Assembly: GCA_047608145.1 (NCBI GenBank)
Contig: JASGDC010000003.1
Location: forward strand, 1-64,000
Direction: 5' to 3'
DNA length: 64,000 nucleotides
Source: JASGDC01 sp047608145
GTDB taxonomy: Bacteria; Actinomycetota; Actinomycetes; Actinomycetales; Micrococcaceae
Shown: piece after piece, positions 17,838 through 26,717 of the stretch
Numbering within the stretch: the first letter of the stretch is position 1
How the letters are laid out: the number at the start of each line of letters is the position of its first letter
Notes under the pieces: model-generated
Databases searched by the model: none
What the model saw: only the letters and a program-made list of their open reading frames with translations
Told to the model about the DNA's origin: nothing
Made by a program: the position numbers and the translations under genes

Positions 17838-18521
17838 TTAAATAGCAATATCCAAAGGAATACCAGGACCAAATGTTGAAGAAACAGATGCTTTCTGGAT
17901 GTAACGTCCTTTTGCAGAAGAAGGCTTTAAACGCTTAATCTCTTCAAGTGCAGTTTCATAGTTTTCTGCTAGTTTTTCTTTGTCGAAAGAAGTGCGACCA
18001 ATTACGAAGTGTAGGTTAGCGTGCTTATCTACACGGAAAGTTACCTTACCACCCTTAATTTCGCTAACTGCTTTAACTACATCTGGAGTAACTGTACCAG
18101 TCTTTGGGTTTGGCATTAAGTTACGTGGGCCAAGCACCTTACCTAGACGACCAACTTTACCCATCATGTCTGGAGTTGCCACTGCAGCATCGAAATCCGT
18201 GAAACCTTCAGAAACCTTTGCAATCAAATCATCAGAACCAACAAAATCTGCACCAGCAGCTTCTGCATCTTCTGCTTTCGCACCAGTAGCGAAGACGAGA
18301 ACCCTTGACGTCTTACCTGTACCGTGAGGCAGAATTACTGTACCACGAACCATCTGATCCGCTTTACGTGGGTCAACGCTAAGTTTTAGCGCAACCTCAA
18401 CTGATTGGTCTTTACCATCTGTTGCTCCATCGATAATTTCGATTGCATCATTTACTGAATAAAGTTTCCCTTGTTCAACCTTTTCAGCATAAGCCTTATA
18501 AGCTTTACTACGCTTTGCCAT
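17838..18521 (-). CDS. rplA: 50S ribosomal protein L1
   Basis: L1 forms the mobile stalk at the E site and in many bacteria represses the L11-L1 mRNA. The 227-residue length fits the family, and the start MAKRSKAYKAYAEKVEQGKLYS is characteristic. The signature GPRNLMPNPKTGTVTPDV lies near residue 131. It follows rplK by about 70 nt, and the operon ends at the terminator just downstream. Confidence 0.98.
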   Translation of the reverse strand: MAKRSKAYKAYAEKVEQGKLYSVNDAIEIIDGATDGKDQSVEVALKLSVDPRKADQMVRGTVILPHGTGKTSRVLVFATGAKAEDAEAAGADFVGSDDLIAKVSEGFTDFDAAVATPDMMGKVGRLGKVLGPRNLMPNPKTGTVTPDVVKAVSEIKGGKVTFRVDKHANLHFVIGRTSFDKEKLAENYETALEEIKRLKPSSAKGRYIQKASVSSTFGPGIPLDIAI

Positions 18522-18592
18522 TTTCTGCTCCTTTTAATGCAGTGTGGTTTATTGAGACAAGCGTTGCCTCATTCCACGGTTTATAAAATTTA

Positions 18593-19030
18593 TTAGTCTA
18601 GATCAGTAGTAATGCCCATTTGACGAGCAGTACCAGCAATAATCTTGCTTGCAGCCTTGATATCGTTTGCGTTAAGATCTGGCATCTTAATTTCAGCAAT
18701 TTCCTCAAGTTTCTTAGTGCTTAGGTGTGCGACCTTATCAGTGTGAGGTACACCAGAGCCCTTTTGAATCTTTGCAGCTTTCTTGATTAACTCAGCAGCT
18801 GGAGGAGTCTTAGTGATGAAAGTGAAAGAGCGATCTTCGTATACAGTAATTTCTACTGGAACGATATTGCCACGCTGTGCTTCTGTAGCAGCGTTATATG
18901 CTTTACAGAATTCTTGAATGTTAACACCGTGCTGACCAAGTGCAGGACCGATTGGAGGTGCTGGGTTAGCAGCGCCTGCCTGAATCTGCAGCTTGATTAG
19001 ACCGGCAACTTTTTTCTGTTGTTTTGCCAA
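18593..19030 (-). CDS. rplK: 50S ribosomal protein L11
   Basis: L11 lies at the base of the stalk and takes part in GTPase activation. The 145-residue length is standard. The N-terminal domain has the AGAANPAPPIGPALGQHGVN signature, and the C-terminal domain binds the 23S rRNA thiostrepton region. It is 50 nt after nusG and 72 nt before rplA. Confidence 0.98.
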   Translation of the reverse strand: MAKQQKKVAGLIKLQIQAGAANPAPPIGPALGQHGVNIQEFCKAYNAATEAQRGNIVPVEITVYEDRSFTFITKTPPAAELIKKAAKIQKGSGVPHTDKVAHLSTKKLEEIAEIKMPDLNANDIKAASKIIAGTARQMGITTDLD

Positions 19031-19080
19031 CTTAGGGTCCTTTCGTTAGTGTGGCACTTTAACTTGCCACAAAAAACTTA

Positions 19081-19800
19081 TTATATCTTTGTTACTTGGT
19101 TGAAACCAAGTTCAACTGGAGTTTCACGTTCGAAGATTGATACCAAAACTACTAGTTTTTGAGATTCTGCTTTAATCTCTGAAATTGTCGCTGGAAGATT
19201 TTCAAATGGACCTTCCTTAACAATTACAGATTCGCCAACCTCGAAGTCAATTTCTACGCTAGTAGCCACGATTGTATCTTCATCTTCGTCTGTCTTAACT
19301 TCTGCAGTTTCTTCATCTTGCTCTTCTTCGAATACTGGAGCAAGCATTGAGTAAACTTCATCAAGACTTAGTGGGAATGGGTCATGTGCGTTACCAACGA
19401 AACCAGTAACACCTGGAGTGTGGCTTACCACGTTCCAGGACTCATCTGTCATTTCCATACGTACTAGTACATAACCTGGGATACGCACGCGAGTAACCTT
19501 CTTAGGCTCACCGTTTTTAATCTCAGTTACTTCTTCCATTGGTACTTCAATCTGGAAAACATAGTCTTCCGCGTTGAAGTTTTGGATACGCTGTTCTAAG
19601 TTAATCTTTACGCGCTTTTCATAGCCTGCATATGAGTGCAGTACATACCAGTCACCTGCTTGACGACGAAGCTTAGCTTTAAACTCCTCAGCAGGATCAA
19701 CTTTATCTTCACTTTTATCAGACGGCTCAGCTTCAGATACTGATTCTACTGCTGTAGTATCTTCAGCTTCAGTTGTTTCAGTAACTTTTTGTTCAGACAC
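19081..19800 (-). CDS. nusG: Transcription elongation/termination factor NusG
   Basis: NusG binds RNA polymerase and, through its KOW domain, ribosomal S10 or Rho. The 239-residue protein has a 45-residue acidic N-terminal tail, the NGN domain (WYVLHSYAGYEKRVKINLEQ onward), an actinobacterial acidic insert (EEEQDEETAEVKTDEDED) and a C-terminal KOW domain (GPFENLPATISEI). It sits between secE and rplK, the usual order. Confidence 0.97.
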   Translation of the reverse strand: MSEQKVTETTEAEDTTAVESVSEAEPSDKSEDKVDPAEEFKAKLRRQAGDWYVLHSYAGYEKRVKINLEQRIQNFNAEDYVFQIEVPMEEVTEIKNGEPKKVTRVRIPGYVLVRMEMTDESWNVVSHTPGVTGFVGNAHDPFPLSLDEVYSMLAPVFEEEQDEETAEVKTDEDEDTIVATSVEIDFEVGESVIVKEGPFENLPATISEIKAESQKLVVLVSIFERETPVELGFNQVTKI

Positions 19801-19838
19801 GAACTTCCTGCTTCCTAAAAATCGAATAAGGATTTAAG

Positions 19839-20075
19839 CTAATTGCTTGCAGCGAATAGCCAAATAACTAACTGACCAAATAGTAAATCCAAAAGTGATA
19901 CAAATACCATCATGGCTACCACAAAGGCTAAAACTACTCCGGTGTAGCGTAGTAGTTGCTTTGGTGTCGGTGCAGTTACTTGCTTTAATTCACTAATAAC
20001 TTGCGATATGAAAAGGACTATACGTGAAAAGATACTATCTTTTTCCCCAGAAACTACTTGTCTCTGCTCACTCAT
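19839..20075 (-). CDS. secE: Preprotein translocase subunit SecE
   Basis: SecE clamps SecY in the membrane translocon. The 78-residue, single-span form is typical of actinobacteria. An amphipathic helix with SELKQVTAPTPKQLLRYTGVV leads into one membrane segment at about residues 45-66. It lies directly between tRNA-Trp and nusG, a widespread arrangement. Confidence 0.95.
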   Translation of the reverse strand: MSEQRQVVSGEKDSIFSRIVLFISQVISELKQVTAPTPKQLLRYTGVVLAFVVAMMVFVSLLDLLFGQLVIWLFAASN

Positions 20076-20100
20076 AGCACTCCTTCCATAGAGAGTTTCG

Positions 20101-20173
20101 CAGGGCGGACAGGACTCGAACCTGCAACCTGCGGTTTTGGAGACCGCTGCTCTACCAATTGAGCCACCGCCCT
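20101..20173 (-). tRNA. trnW: tRNA-Trp (anticodon CCA)
   Basis: The minus strand folds as a full cloverleaf. The acceptor stem is AGGGCGG/CCGCCCT with discriminator G, the D arm contains GGCTCAATTGGTAGAGC, the anticodon loop is CTCCAAA with anticodon CCA, and the T arm is GCAGGTTCGAGTCCTG-like. The 3' CCA is not encoded. It is 25 nt upstream of secE. Confidence 0.97.
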
Positions 20174-20190
20174 ATGCGTTTAACTGCATA

Positions 20191-20217
20191 CAATAAAAAC
20201 CATACATTACTGTATGG
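20191..20217 (-). terminator. Terminator-like hairpin upstream of tRNA-Trp
   Basis: CCATACA (20200-20206) pairs with TGTATGG (20211-20217) around a 4-nt loop, followed on the minus strand by TTTTTATTG. No gene is visible upstream on that strand, so either a small transcript ends here or the hairpin has another role. Confidence 0.45.
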
Positions 20218-20301
20218 CTTCCTTTGTCAACTTTACAGCATCAATTACGACTTGTCTAATATTATTTTTAAATTTGTATACCCTGATGACAAAATTTAAC
20301 A

Positions 20302-20371
20302 GATACACTCCAATACTGTAAATACACCCATAATACGAGGTGTATTTAAGAAGTTTGGGTGAATTTACCAG
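20302..20371. repeat. 66-bp nested-palindrome element, copy A
   Basis: This copy aligns without gaps to elements at 56715-56785 and 57775-57845 (about three quarters identical by hand count). It contains TAAATACACCC forward and, downstream, GGTGTATTTAA and GGGTGAATTTA in reverse, plus a degraded forward motif at its left edge. The four motifs are set about 19 bp apart, symmetrically around one centre. Confidence 0.8.
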
Positions 20372-20392
20372 ATGCTAAGATTCAAAAAATAT

Positions 20393-20430
20393 CTCCTATT
20401 TCAGTTTTCCTATTAAAAATGAAATAGGAG
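20393..20430. repeat. 11-bp perfect inverted repeat
   Basis: CTCCTATTTCA (20393-20403) and TGAAATAGGAG (20420-20430) are exact reverse complements 16 nt apart, in the spacer before the aminotransferase gene. It could be an operator or hairpin; its role is unknown. Confidence 0.6.
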
Positions 20431-20589
20431 TGTTATGATTCTATTTTATATTTCATTTGAAAAATTTCGCTTTACTGCATACGGCTCCGACATATATGGA
20501 ACGTGCTAAAAACAAAAAGGCTTGTCCTGCATTAGTAAAACTTGTATGTCATTATTTTAAGTTCCGCATTATCGTGGGATACTTTCACT

Positions 20590-21765
20590 ATGGATAGAAT
20601 CTCAAAAAACATAGGACAACTTTCTGAATCAGTAACCCTTGCAGTGGATGCAAAGGCGAAAGAACTTAAGGCGGCAGGTCGCCCAGTTATTAGCTTTGGC
20701 GCCGGAGAACCTGACTTTCCGACTCCAGATTATATTGTGGAAGCTGCAGTTAAAGCAGCAAAAGACCCAAAAAATCACCGCTATTCACCTGCTTCTGGAC
20801 TCCCAGAACTACGTGAAGCTATTGTTAAAAAGACCAAACGTGACTCAGGTTACGAAGTAGATGTAGCTAATGTAGTCGTTACCAATGGCGGTAAACAAGC
20901 AGTATTCGAATCATTCTTGGCAATTTTTAATCCAAGAGATGAAGTAATTTTACCTACACCTTACTGGACTACTTACCCAGAAGTTATCAAACTAGCTGGT
21001 GCTAAGGCAGTAACACCGGTTGCTGGTGCTGACCAAGACTATAAACTGACTGTGGAACAACTTGAAGAAGTTTACACTGATAAAACTAAGGCACTAATCT
21101 TTGTCTCGCCTTCAAACCCAACAGGCGCAGTTTACACTGAACAAGAAGTTAAGGCTATTGGTAAATGGGCTGCAGAAAAAGACATTTGGGTTATCACCGA
21201 TGAAATCTATGAACACTTAGTCTATGGTGATAACAAATTCACTTCAATTGCTACTGCTACTCCAGATTTGGAAAAAGTAATCATCCTTAATGGTGTAGCA
21301 AAGACTTATGCAATGACTGGCTGGCGAGTAGGTTGGATGCTTGCTCCTAAAGACGTAGCAAAAGCAGTAACTAACTTACAATCACATGCAACTTCTAACG
21401 TCGCAAATATCTCCCAGCGTGCAGCTCTTGCTGCGGTTGAAGGCCCACTTGATGCGGTTAAAGAGATGCGTATTGCTTTTGATCGTCGCCGTAAATATAT
21501 GTACGAAACTCTTCGTGAAGTTCCGGGCCTAGTTTTGCCAGAACCACAAGGTGCCTTCTACGCATATATTGATGTTTCAAAGTACGCTACTGACACTAAA
21601 GCTCTTGCTGAAGAAATTTTGGAAAAGGAAGAAGTAGCAGTGGTTCCAGGTGAAGCTTTTGGTACTAACGGCTACATTCGCCTATCTTATGCACTTGGTG
21701 ATGATGACCTTAAAGAAGGTTTAGCAAGATTAGTTTCATTTTTTAAGAAACAAAACCCTGCATAG
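20590..21765 (+). CDS. Pyridoxal-phosphate aminotransferase (aspartate aminotransferase type)
   Basis: A class I fold-type I aminotransferase, 391 residues from this start. It most likely interconverts aspartate and oxaloacetate with 2-oxoglutarate and glutamate. Visible are SPSNPTGAVY (173-182), ITDEIYEHL with the PLP-ring aspartate (202-210) and the Schiff-base lysine K238 in AKTYAMTGWRVGW. A longer frame begins at 20542, but MDRISKNIGQLSESVTLAVD is the normal family N-terminus. GATACT (20578-20583) lies 6 nt before this ATG with no Shine-Dalgarno sequence, which fits a leaderless mRNA. Actinobacterial genomes often place this gene beside secE and tRNA-Trp. Exact substrate range is not certain. 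Confidence 0.88.
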   Translation: MDRISKNIGQLSESVTLAVDAKAKELKAAGRPVISFGAGEPDFPTPDYIVEAAVKAAKDPKNHRYSPASGLPELREAIVKKTKRDSGYEVDVANVVVTNGGKQAVFESFLAIFNPRDEVILPTPYWTTYPEVIKLAGAKAVTPVAGADQDYKLTVEQLEEVYTDKTKALIFVSPSNPTGAVYTEQEVKAIGKWAAEKDIWVITDEIYEHLVYGDNKFTSIATATPDLEKVIILNGVAKTYAMTGWRVGWMLAPKDVAKAVTNLQSHATSNVANISQRAALAAVEGPLDAVKEMRIAFDRRRKYMYETLREVPGLVLPEPQGAFYAYIDVSKYATDTKALAEEILEKEEVAVVPGEAFGTNGYIRLSYALGDDDLKEGLARLVSFFKKQNPA

Positions 21766-21820
21766 GAGTACACTAAAATAGATAAAATTTATAGAGCTAA
21801 TAAATAACGAGGAGAACTTT

Positions 21821-22849
21821 ATGAAGTTCGGTATTCTTACCAGTGGTGGCGACTGTCCAGGGCTTAACTCAGTAATTAGAGCTGTAGTGCTTAAAGGAAC
21901 TCGCTACTATGGTGCTGAATTCGTTGGTTTCAAAGATGGTTGGCGTGGTCTAATTGAAAATGACTACATGAAACTAAACCCACACGAAGTTCGTGGTCTT
22001 AACAAACAAGGTGGTACCATCCTTGGTACTTCACGAGTTAGTGCTTTTGCAGATCACGGCGGACCAGAAGTAATTGAAAAAGTAGTTAATGATTTAGGCC
22101 TTGATGGCATCATTGCTATCGGCGGTGACGGCACTATGGCTTGTGCTAACCGTATAGCCGAAGAAACTAACGTTAATATCTTGGGTGTACCTAAGACTAT
22201 TGACAATGACATCTCTGCTACTGACTATACTTTCGGCTTTGATACTGCGGTAAGTATTGCTACTGAAGCTATGGACCGAATTCGTACGACTGGTGATTCA
22301 CATAACCGCTGTATGGTAGTAGAAGTTATGGGGCGTAACGCTGGTTGGATCGCCTTATACTCTGGTCTAGCAGCTGGCGCTCATGCAATTTTGATTCCAG
22401 AGCACAAAGTTACTATGGATGAAATCATTGAATGGGTAGATTCTGTTAAAAACCGTGGTCGTGCACCGCTAGTAGTAGTAGCAGAAGGTTTCATGTTGAA
22501 AGACCAAGATGAAGCATTCTCAAACAAAGGTCTTGATGGCTTTAACCGCCCACGCTTAGGTGGTATTGCTGAAGTGCTGGCACCGATGATCGAAGAACAA
22601 AGTGGTATGGAAACTCGTGCTACTGTCCTTGGACACATTCAGCGTGGTGGTTCACCTACTGCATTTGACCGTGTACTAGCAATCCGTTTAGGTACAGGTG
22701 CTATTGATGCAGCAGCTGCTGGACAGTGGAATAATATCGTCGTACTTCGTGGTCGTTACATCCAACAAGCTAACTTCAAACAAGTTATCGGTGTACTAAA
22801 CCCCGTACCAGAAAAGATGTACCAAGAAGCTACAGTACTATTTGGCTAA
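21821..22849 (+). CDS. pfkA: 6-phosphofructokinase
   Basis: Phosphorylates fructose 6-phosphate in glycolysis. The 342-residue protein has GGDCPGLNSVIR at the N-terminus, GGDGT (101-105) in the phosphoryl-donor site, PKTIDND (124-130) with the catalytic aspartate, and a C-terminal IQRGGSPTAFDR substrate motif. Glycine 104 is typical of ATP enzymes, whereas lysine in PKTIDND is shared with PPi-using and mixed group III enzymes, so donor choice is not settled. The start has an excellent GAGGAGA. The gene is 55 nt after the aminotransferase and overlaps the end of the convergent hrpA by 4 bp. Confidence 0.93.
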   Translation: MKFGILTSGGDCPGLNSVIRAVVLKGTRYYGAEFVGFKDGWRGLIENDYMKLNPHEVRGLNKQGGTILGTSRVSAFADHGGPEVIEKVVNDLGLDGIIAIGGDGTMACANRIAEETNVNILGVPKTIDNDISATDYTFGFDTAVSIATEAMDRIRTTGDSHNRCMVVEVMGRNAGWIALYSGLAAGAHAILIPEHKVTMDEIIEWVDSVKNRGRAPLVVVAEGFMLKDQDEAFSNKGLDGFNRPRLGGIAEVLAPMIEEQSGMETRATVLGHIQRGGSPTAFDRVLAIRLGTGAIDAAAAGQWNNIVVLRGRYIQQANFKQVIGVLNPVPEKMYQEATVLFG

Positions 22850-25800
22850 GGATATAGTACTTTTCGAATTCGTTTATCTGATACCGAATAAGCCGTCTTT
22901 ATCTCAGGAGTAAAGAGACTTATTCGGTATTCTTCTATCATCCAACGCACTTTCACTAAATGTTCTGGAGCTGGTTGATCTTTTTGCACAATATTATTAG
23001 CAGCTAACTCAAAACCAGCTTTTTTAACTTGTACGTGATATTCAGTCTCTAATGCCTGCACTTTCAACATATTCAAGTGATCTCTATTAGCGTTATCTTC
23101 CATTTTTTGAATTCGTTTTACAGTTGCTTGCAAATAACGCAAAATATCAACGAATGCAGTTTCTCTAATAAAATTCCGATAAACTAAAGATTCTAATTGA
23201 GCTTTAATATCAGTAATGGAGTTCATTAATGCCAATGAGCTAGTTCGCTTTAACTGTTTTTCACAATCTTTTTTTGCGGCTAGTATTGCAGCAACTTGTT
23301 TTACAACTTCAAAAGTCTCTTCTATAGCCTGCTCTTTAACTTTTCGCGCTACTTCATCAAACTCTACTTGGGTATTAATTTTATTAAAATCACCCACAAT
23401 ATTCTGCACTGCAGCATATTTACAATCTTCCAAAAGTAGTCGCATTGATGGGTAAACAGTATTGGCAAAAAGTAGCTTCTCATTTGCTGTTAAATGATTT
23501 TGAATGAAGCCATCAAACTCTGGCAACTCTAATAACAACAACCTTGTGATACCTCGTTTATTGTGCCATTTTGCAGTTGTTTCTGTATCACTAATCGTGA
23601 AAGCAACAGTCTTGCCTTCAACCACCAAAGCTGGATAACCTTTGATTTTATGTCCAGCAAGTTTACGTTCGATAGGTATACTCAAGTTTTGCTTAGGCAT
23701 CGAAGTTACTTTTTTATTTGTAACTTGCTGAACTGCTTGTTTACCATTGGTATTATCAGTTATGAGCGTTTTTGCTACTGCTTGTTTAGTCTTATTACGT
23801 AACTTATTTTTTAAATCTACCAAATCATAGCTAGCAGCTATATGTTTGCCATTAGCCTCGACTGCAATAAAATTCATCTTTAAATGTTTCGGGACTTTTT
23901 CCCAATCCCAAGAAGTTTCGGGGATTGGGACTCCTCGCATACTACGTAATATCGTTCCAAGCTCTGTGATTAACGGTTTATTTATATCTTCATGAAGCTC
24001 AGTAAGTGCTCTATTTGCAGTATCATTTGCTGGTACATAATTTTTACGAATAGCTTTTGGCAATGATCTGATTAAAGCTGTAATTAGTTCAAGTCTCATT
24101 CCTGGCACTAACCAATCAAAGCCAATGTTTTGCACTTGGTTAAGCACTGTAATCGGGATTAACACTGAAGGACCTTCTTCGTAAGAATAATCCAATCGGA
24201 AAGTAAAAGGTGACTGTTCCCATTCCACTGGATACTCATCATCATCAAATTCTTCAGCTTCTTCATTACGAACTAAATCTTCAGTAAAATAAAGTAACTT
24301 TTTGTTCTTATACGATGCTCGTTTATACCATTTACTAAAGTGGACAGTAGAGACAATATGAGCGGGCAATTGTGAGTCATAAAAATCATATAGCACTTGG
24401 TCATCAACACGCATATCATAGCGGCGCATCCGTTCTTGCTGTGCTTCGACTTCCGCAAGTAGCCGTTTATTGTGCTTATAAAATGGAAAATGCGTGCGCC
24501 ATTCACCTTGTACCAAAGCATGCCAGATAAATAACTCTCTAGAAAATTCTGGATTAATTTTTCCATACTGAACAAGATAATCTGAAACTACTGGTAAGCC
24601 ATAAACAGTTACTTTTTTACGTGCCATGACACTGCCGCGATCTTTAAACCAAGCAGGTTCACTATAGCTAGTTTTAGCTAAAGAACCTGCAAGTTCTGCC
24701 ACCCACTCAGAATCTATGACTGCATTCATTCGTGCCCACATCTTAGATGTTTCGACAAGTTCAGCAGTTACAATCCAAGTTTTGTCTACTTTCTGCTTTT
24801 TCTTTGGATTTTTTTGTTCTTTTCGGTTAAATAACGCACTACCAGGGAATATTGCGAAACGTACTCCACGAGCACCACGATATTCACGTTCCACTTCGTC
24901 CCAATAACCAATCTGCGAAAGTAATGCAGACAAAATACTTTTATGGACCGCTTCTTCATTACGTGCTGGATTTAGTTCAGCATTAGATTTTGGCGCTTTA
25001 ATGCCAATACCAGCGATAGATTGCCGTAATTGCCGGTACATGTCTTGCCACTCACGAATTCGTAGATAGTTTAGAAATTCTCTACGACAAATCTTCCGAA
25101 ATTGAGATGAAGAAAGTTTATTTTGTTGTTCTTGCAAGTACTGCCATAGCTTTAGGTAACTGATGAAATCTGAACTTGGATCAGTAAAACGTTTATGAAA
25201 TTCCTGAGCTTTTTCGGCATCATCATGTGGGCGTTCCCGTGGGTCTTGAATACTAAGACCCGCCACGATAATAAGAATCTCTTGCACACATGCTCGATAT
25301 TTGGCTTCAATAAGCATTCTGGCAAAACGTGGATCAACTGGCACTCTTGAAATATCTCGACCAATTCGAGTCAATCGCACCTTACCTACACGTTTCCGAG
25401 TTCCTTTAACTCTATTTATAGCGCTGATTTCAGTCAATACCTGCAGTCCATCGCCTATGCTAGATATTGCTGGACGTTCCACAAATGGGAAATTTAAGAT
25501 ACTTTGTTCATTGTGTGCAAAACCAAGGATAAGCATTTGTAAGATTACTGCAGAAAGGTTAGTCCTATGAATTTCTGGATCCGTAAACTCTGACCTAGAT
25601 TGGAAGTCAGATTCAGAATATAGTCTAATGGCGATACCATCAGATACGCGTCCGCAACGTCCACTACGCTGATTAGCACTAGCTTGTGAAATATCTTCAA
25701 TTGGCAATCGCTGCACTTTAGTCCTATTAGAATACCGAGAAACTCGTGCCAATCCTGAATCAACTACACATTTAATACCTGGCACAGTTAGCGAAGTTTC

Positions 25801-26670
25801 TGCCACATTAGTAGCTAAAACAATCCGAGGATTTTTACCTGGCGTAAAGATACGATGTTGTTCCGCTAATGAAAGCCTTGCAAAAAGTGGTAATACTTCA
25901 GTATTAGCAAGTCGTGGGTTTTTTTGTGTCAATCCACGTAAAGCAATAGCTGCTTCTTTGATTTCACGTTCCCCAGGCAAAAATACTAAAATATCTCCCT
26001 CAGTTTCTTTACGTAACTCGAGTACAGCATCACAAATGCCGTCATTTAATTCACGCTCTTCAAACTGAACTTCTGCAAAAGGATCTGGACGCAGTGGGCG
26101 ATAACGAACTTCGACTGGATAGGTACGTCCCGACACTGTCAGAATAGGAGCATTGTCAAAATGTTCACTAAAACGTTCTGGATCAATAGTGGCAGAAGTA
26201 ATGATTACTTTTAAATCAGGACGTTGTGGCAATAACCGCTTTAAGTAGCCTAGGATAAAATCGATATTTAATGAACGTTCATGTGCTTCATCAATAATGA
26301 GGGTATCGTAAGCTCGCAATAGTTTGTCGTGATGGATTTCGTTTAATAAGATGCCATCTGTCATCACTTTTATACAAGTTTTTGGATTACTTTTGTCATT
26401 AAAGCGCACCTGGTATCCGACTTCAGCACCAATTTCGACATTTAATTCTGAAGCAATTCGCTCTGCCACCGTACGTGCTGCTAGTCGCCTTGGTTGCGTA
26501 TGCCCAATCATTTCTCGGTCAAGTTCTAAGCACATCTTAGGTAACTGTGTGGTTTTACCAGAACCAGTTTCACCAGCAATAATAACTACCTGATTTTCAG
26601 ATATTGCCCTTTTAATTTCAGCACGATACTGAGCCACCGGCAAATCTGGATAGATAATTTTTAAAGGCAT
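22846..26670 (-). CDS. hrpA: ATP-dependent RNA helicase HrpA
   Basis: A 1274-residue DEAH-box helicase, the usual size for HrpA. GETGSGKT (33-40) is the Walker A motif, DEAHERSLN near 127 is motif II, SATID near 160 is motif III, and ATNVAETSLT and QRSGRCGRV are motifs V and VI. The helicase-associated and OB-fold (DUF1605) regions follow, then the large C-terminal DUF3418 domain. In E. coli HrpA acts on stalled or collided ribosomes. The ATG has no Shine-Dalgarno sequence, but TAGTAT ends 6 nt upstream. It is divergent from the FUSC-like gene. Confidence 0.95.
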   Translation of the reverse strand: MPLKIIYPDLPVAQYRAEIKRAISENQVVIIAGETGSGKTTQLPKMCLELDREMIGHTQPRRLAARTVAERIASELNVEIGAEVGYQVRFNDKSNPKTCIKVMTDGILLNEIHHDKLLRAYDTLIIDEAHERSLNIDFILGYLKRLLPQRPDLKVIITSATIDPERFSEHFDNAPILTVSGRTYPVEVRYRPLRPDPFAEVQFEERELNDGICDAVLELRKETEGDILVFLPGEREIKEAAIALRGLTQKNPRLANTEVLPLFARLSLAEQHRIFTPGKNPRIVLATNVAETSLTVPGIKCVVDSGLARVSRYSNRTKVQRLPIEDISQASANQRSGRCGRVSDGIAIRLYSESDFQSRSEFTDPEIHRTNLSAVILQMLILGFAHNEQSILNFPFVERPAISSIGDGLQVLTEISAINRVKGTRKRVGKVRLTRIGRDISRVPVDPRFARMLIEAKYRACVQEILIIVAGLSIQDPRERPHDDAEKAQEFHKRFTDPSSDFISYLKLWQYLQEQQNKLSSSQFRKICRREFLNYLRIREWQDMYRQLRQSIAGIGIKAPKSNAELNPARNEEAVHKSILSALLSQIGYWDEVEREYRGARGVRFAIFPGSALFNRKEQKNPKKKQKVDKTWIVTAELVETSKMWARMNAVIDSEWVAELAGSLAKTSYSEPAWFKDRGSVMARKKVTVYGLPVVSDYLVQYGKINPEFSRELFIWHALVQGEWRTHFPFYKHNKRLLAEVEAQQERMRRYDMRVDDQVLYDFYDSQLPAHIVSTVHFSKWYKRASYKNKKLLYFTEDLVRNEEAEEFDDDEYPVEWEQSPFTFRLDYSYEEGPSVLIPITVLNQVQNIGFDWLVPGMRLELITALIRSLPKAIRKNYVPANDTANRALTELHEDINKPLITELGTILRSMRGVPIPETSWDWEKVPKHLKMNFIAVEANGKHIAASYDLVDLKNKLRNKTKQAVAKTLITDNTNGKQAVQQVTNKKVTSMPKQNLSIPIERKLAGHKIKGYPALVVEGKTVAFTISDTETTAKWHNKRGITRLLLLELPEFDGFIQNHLTANEKLLFANTVYPSMRLLLEDCKYAAVQNIVGDFNKINTQVEFDEVARKVKEQAIEETFEVVKQVAAILAAKKDCEKQLKRTSSLALMNSITDIKAQLESLVYRNFIRETAFVDILRYLQATVKRIQKMEDNANRDHLNMLKVQALETEYHVQVKKAGFELAANNIVQKDQPAPEHLVKVRWMIEEYRISLFTPEIKTAYSVSDKRIRKVLYP

Positions 26671-26676
26671 GTTCCC

Positions 26677-26710
26677 ATACTAACTAAAAACTTTAAATAG
26701 CGAGTAAAAT
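26677..26710. promoter_or_regulatory. Divergent leaderless promoters for hrpA and the FUSC-like gene
   Basis: TAGTAT on the minus strand (26677-26682) ends 6 nt before the hrpA ATG. TAAAAT on the plus strand (26705-26710) ends 7 nt before the ATG at 26718. The two -10 boxes share a 47-bp spacer and there is no ribosome binding site for either gene. Confidence 0.55.
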
Positions 26711-26717
26711 TTAAGAT

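Larger units (their letters stand above)
20174..20589. other. 416-bp intergenic region with several inverted repeats
   Basis: This spacer between tRNA-Trp and the divergent aminotransferase gene holds a terminator-like hairpin (20191-20217), one copy of the 66-bp nested palindrome (20302-20371), an 11-bp inverted repeat (20393-20430) and the -10 box of the aminotransferase gene (20578-20583). A perfect TTGACA occurs on the minus strand near 20225, but no good -10 follows it. A 24-codon frame at 20435-20509 has a good AGGAG but no other support. Confidence 0.6.

Noticed and set aside
20220..20232. TTGACA on the minus strand as the tRNA-Trp promoter
   Set aside because: The sequence 16-18 bp downstream is a hairpin with no -10 hexamer. 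A promoter here could not be supported.
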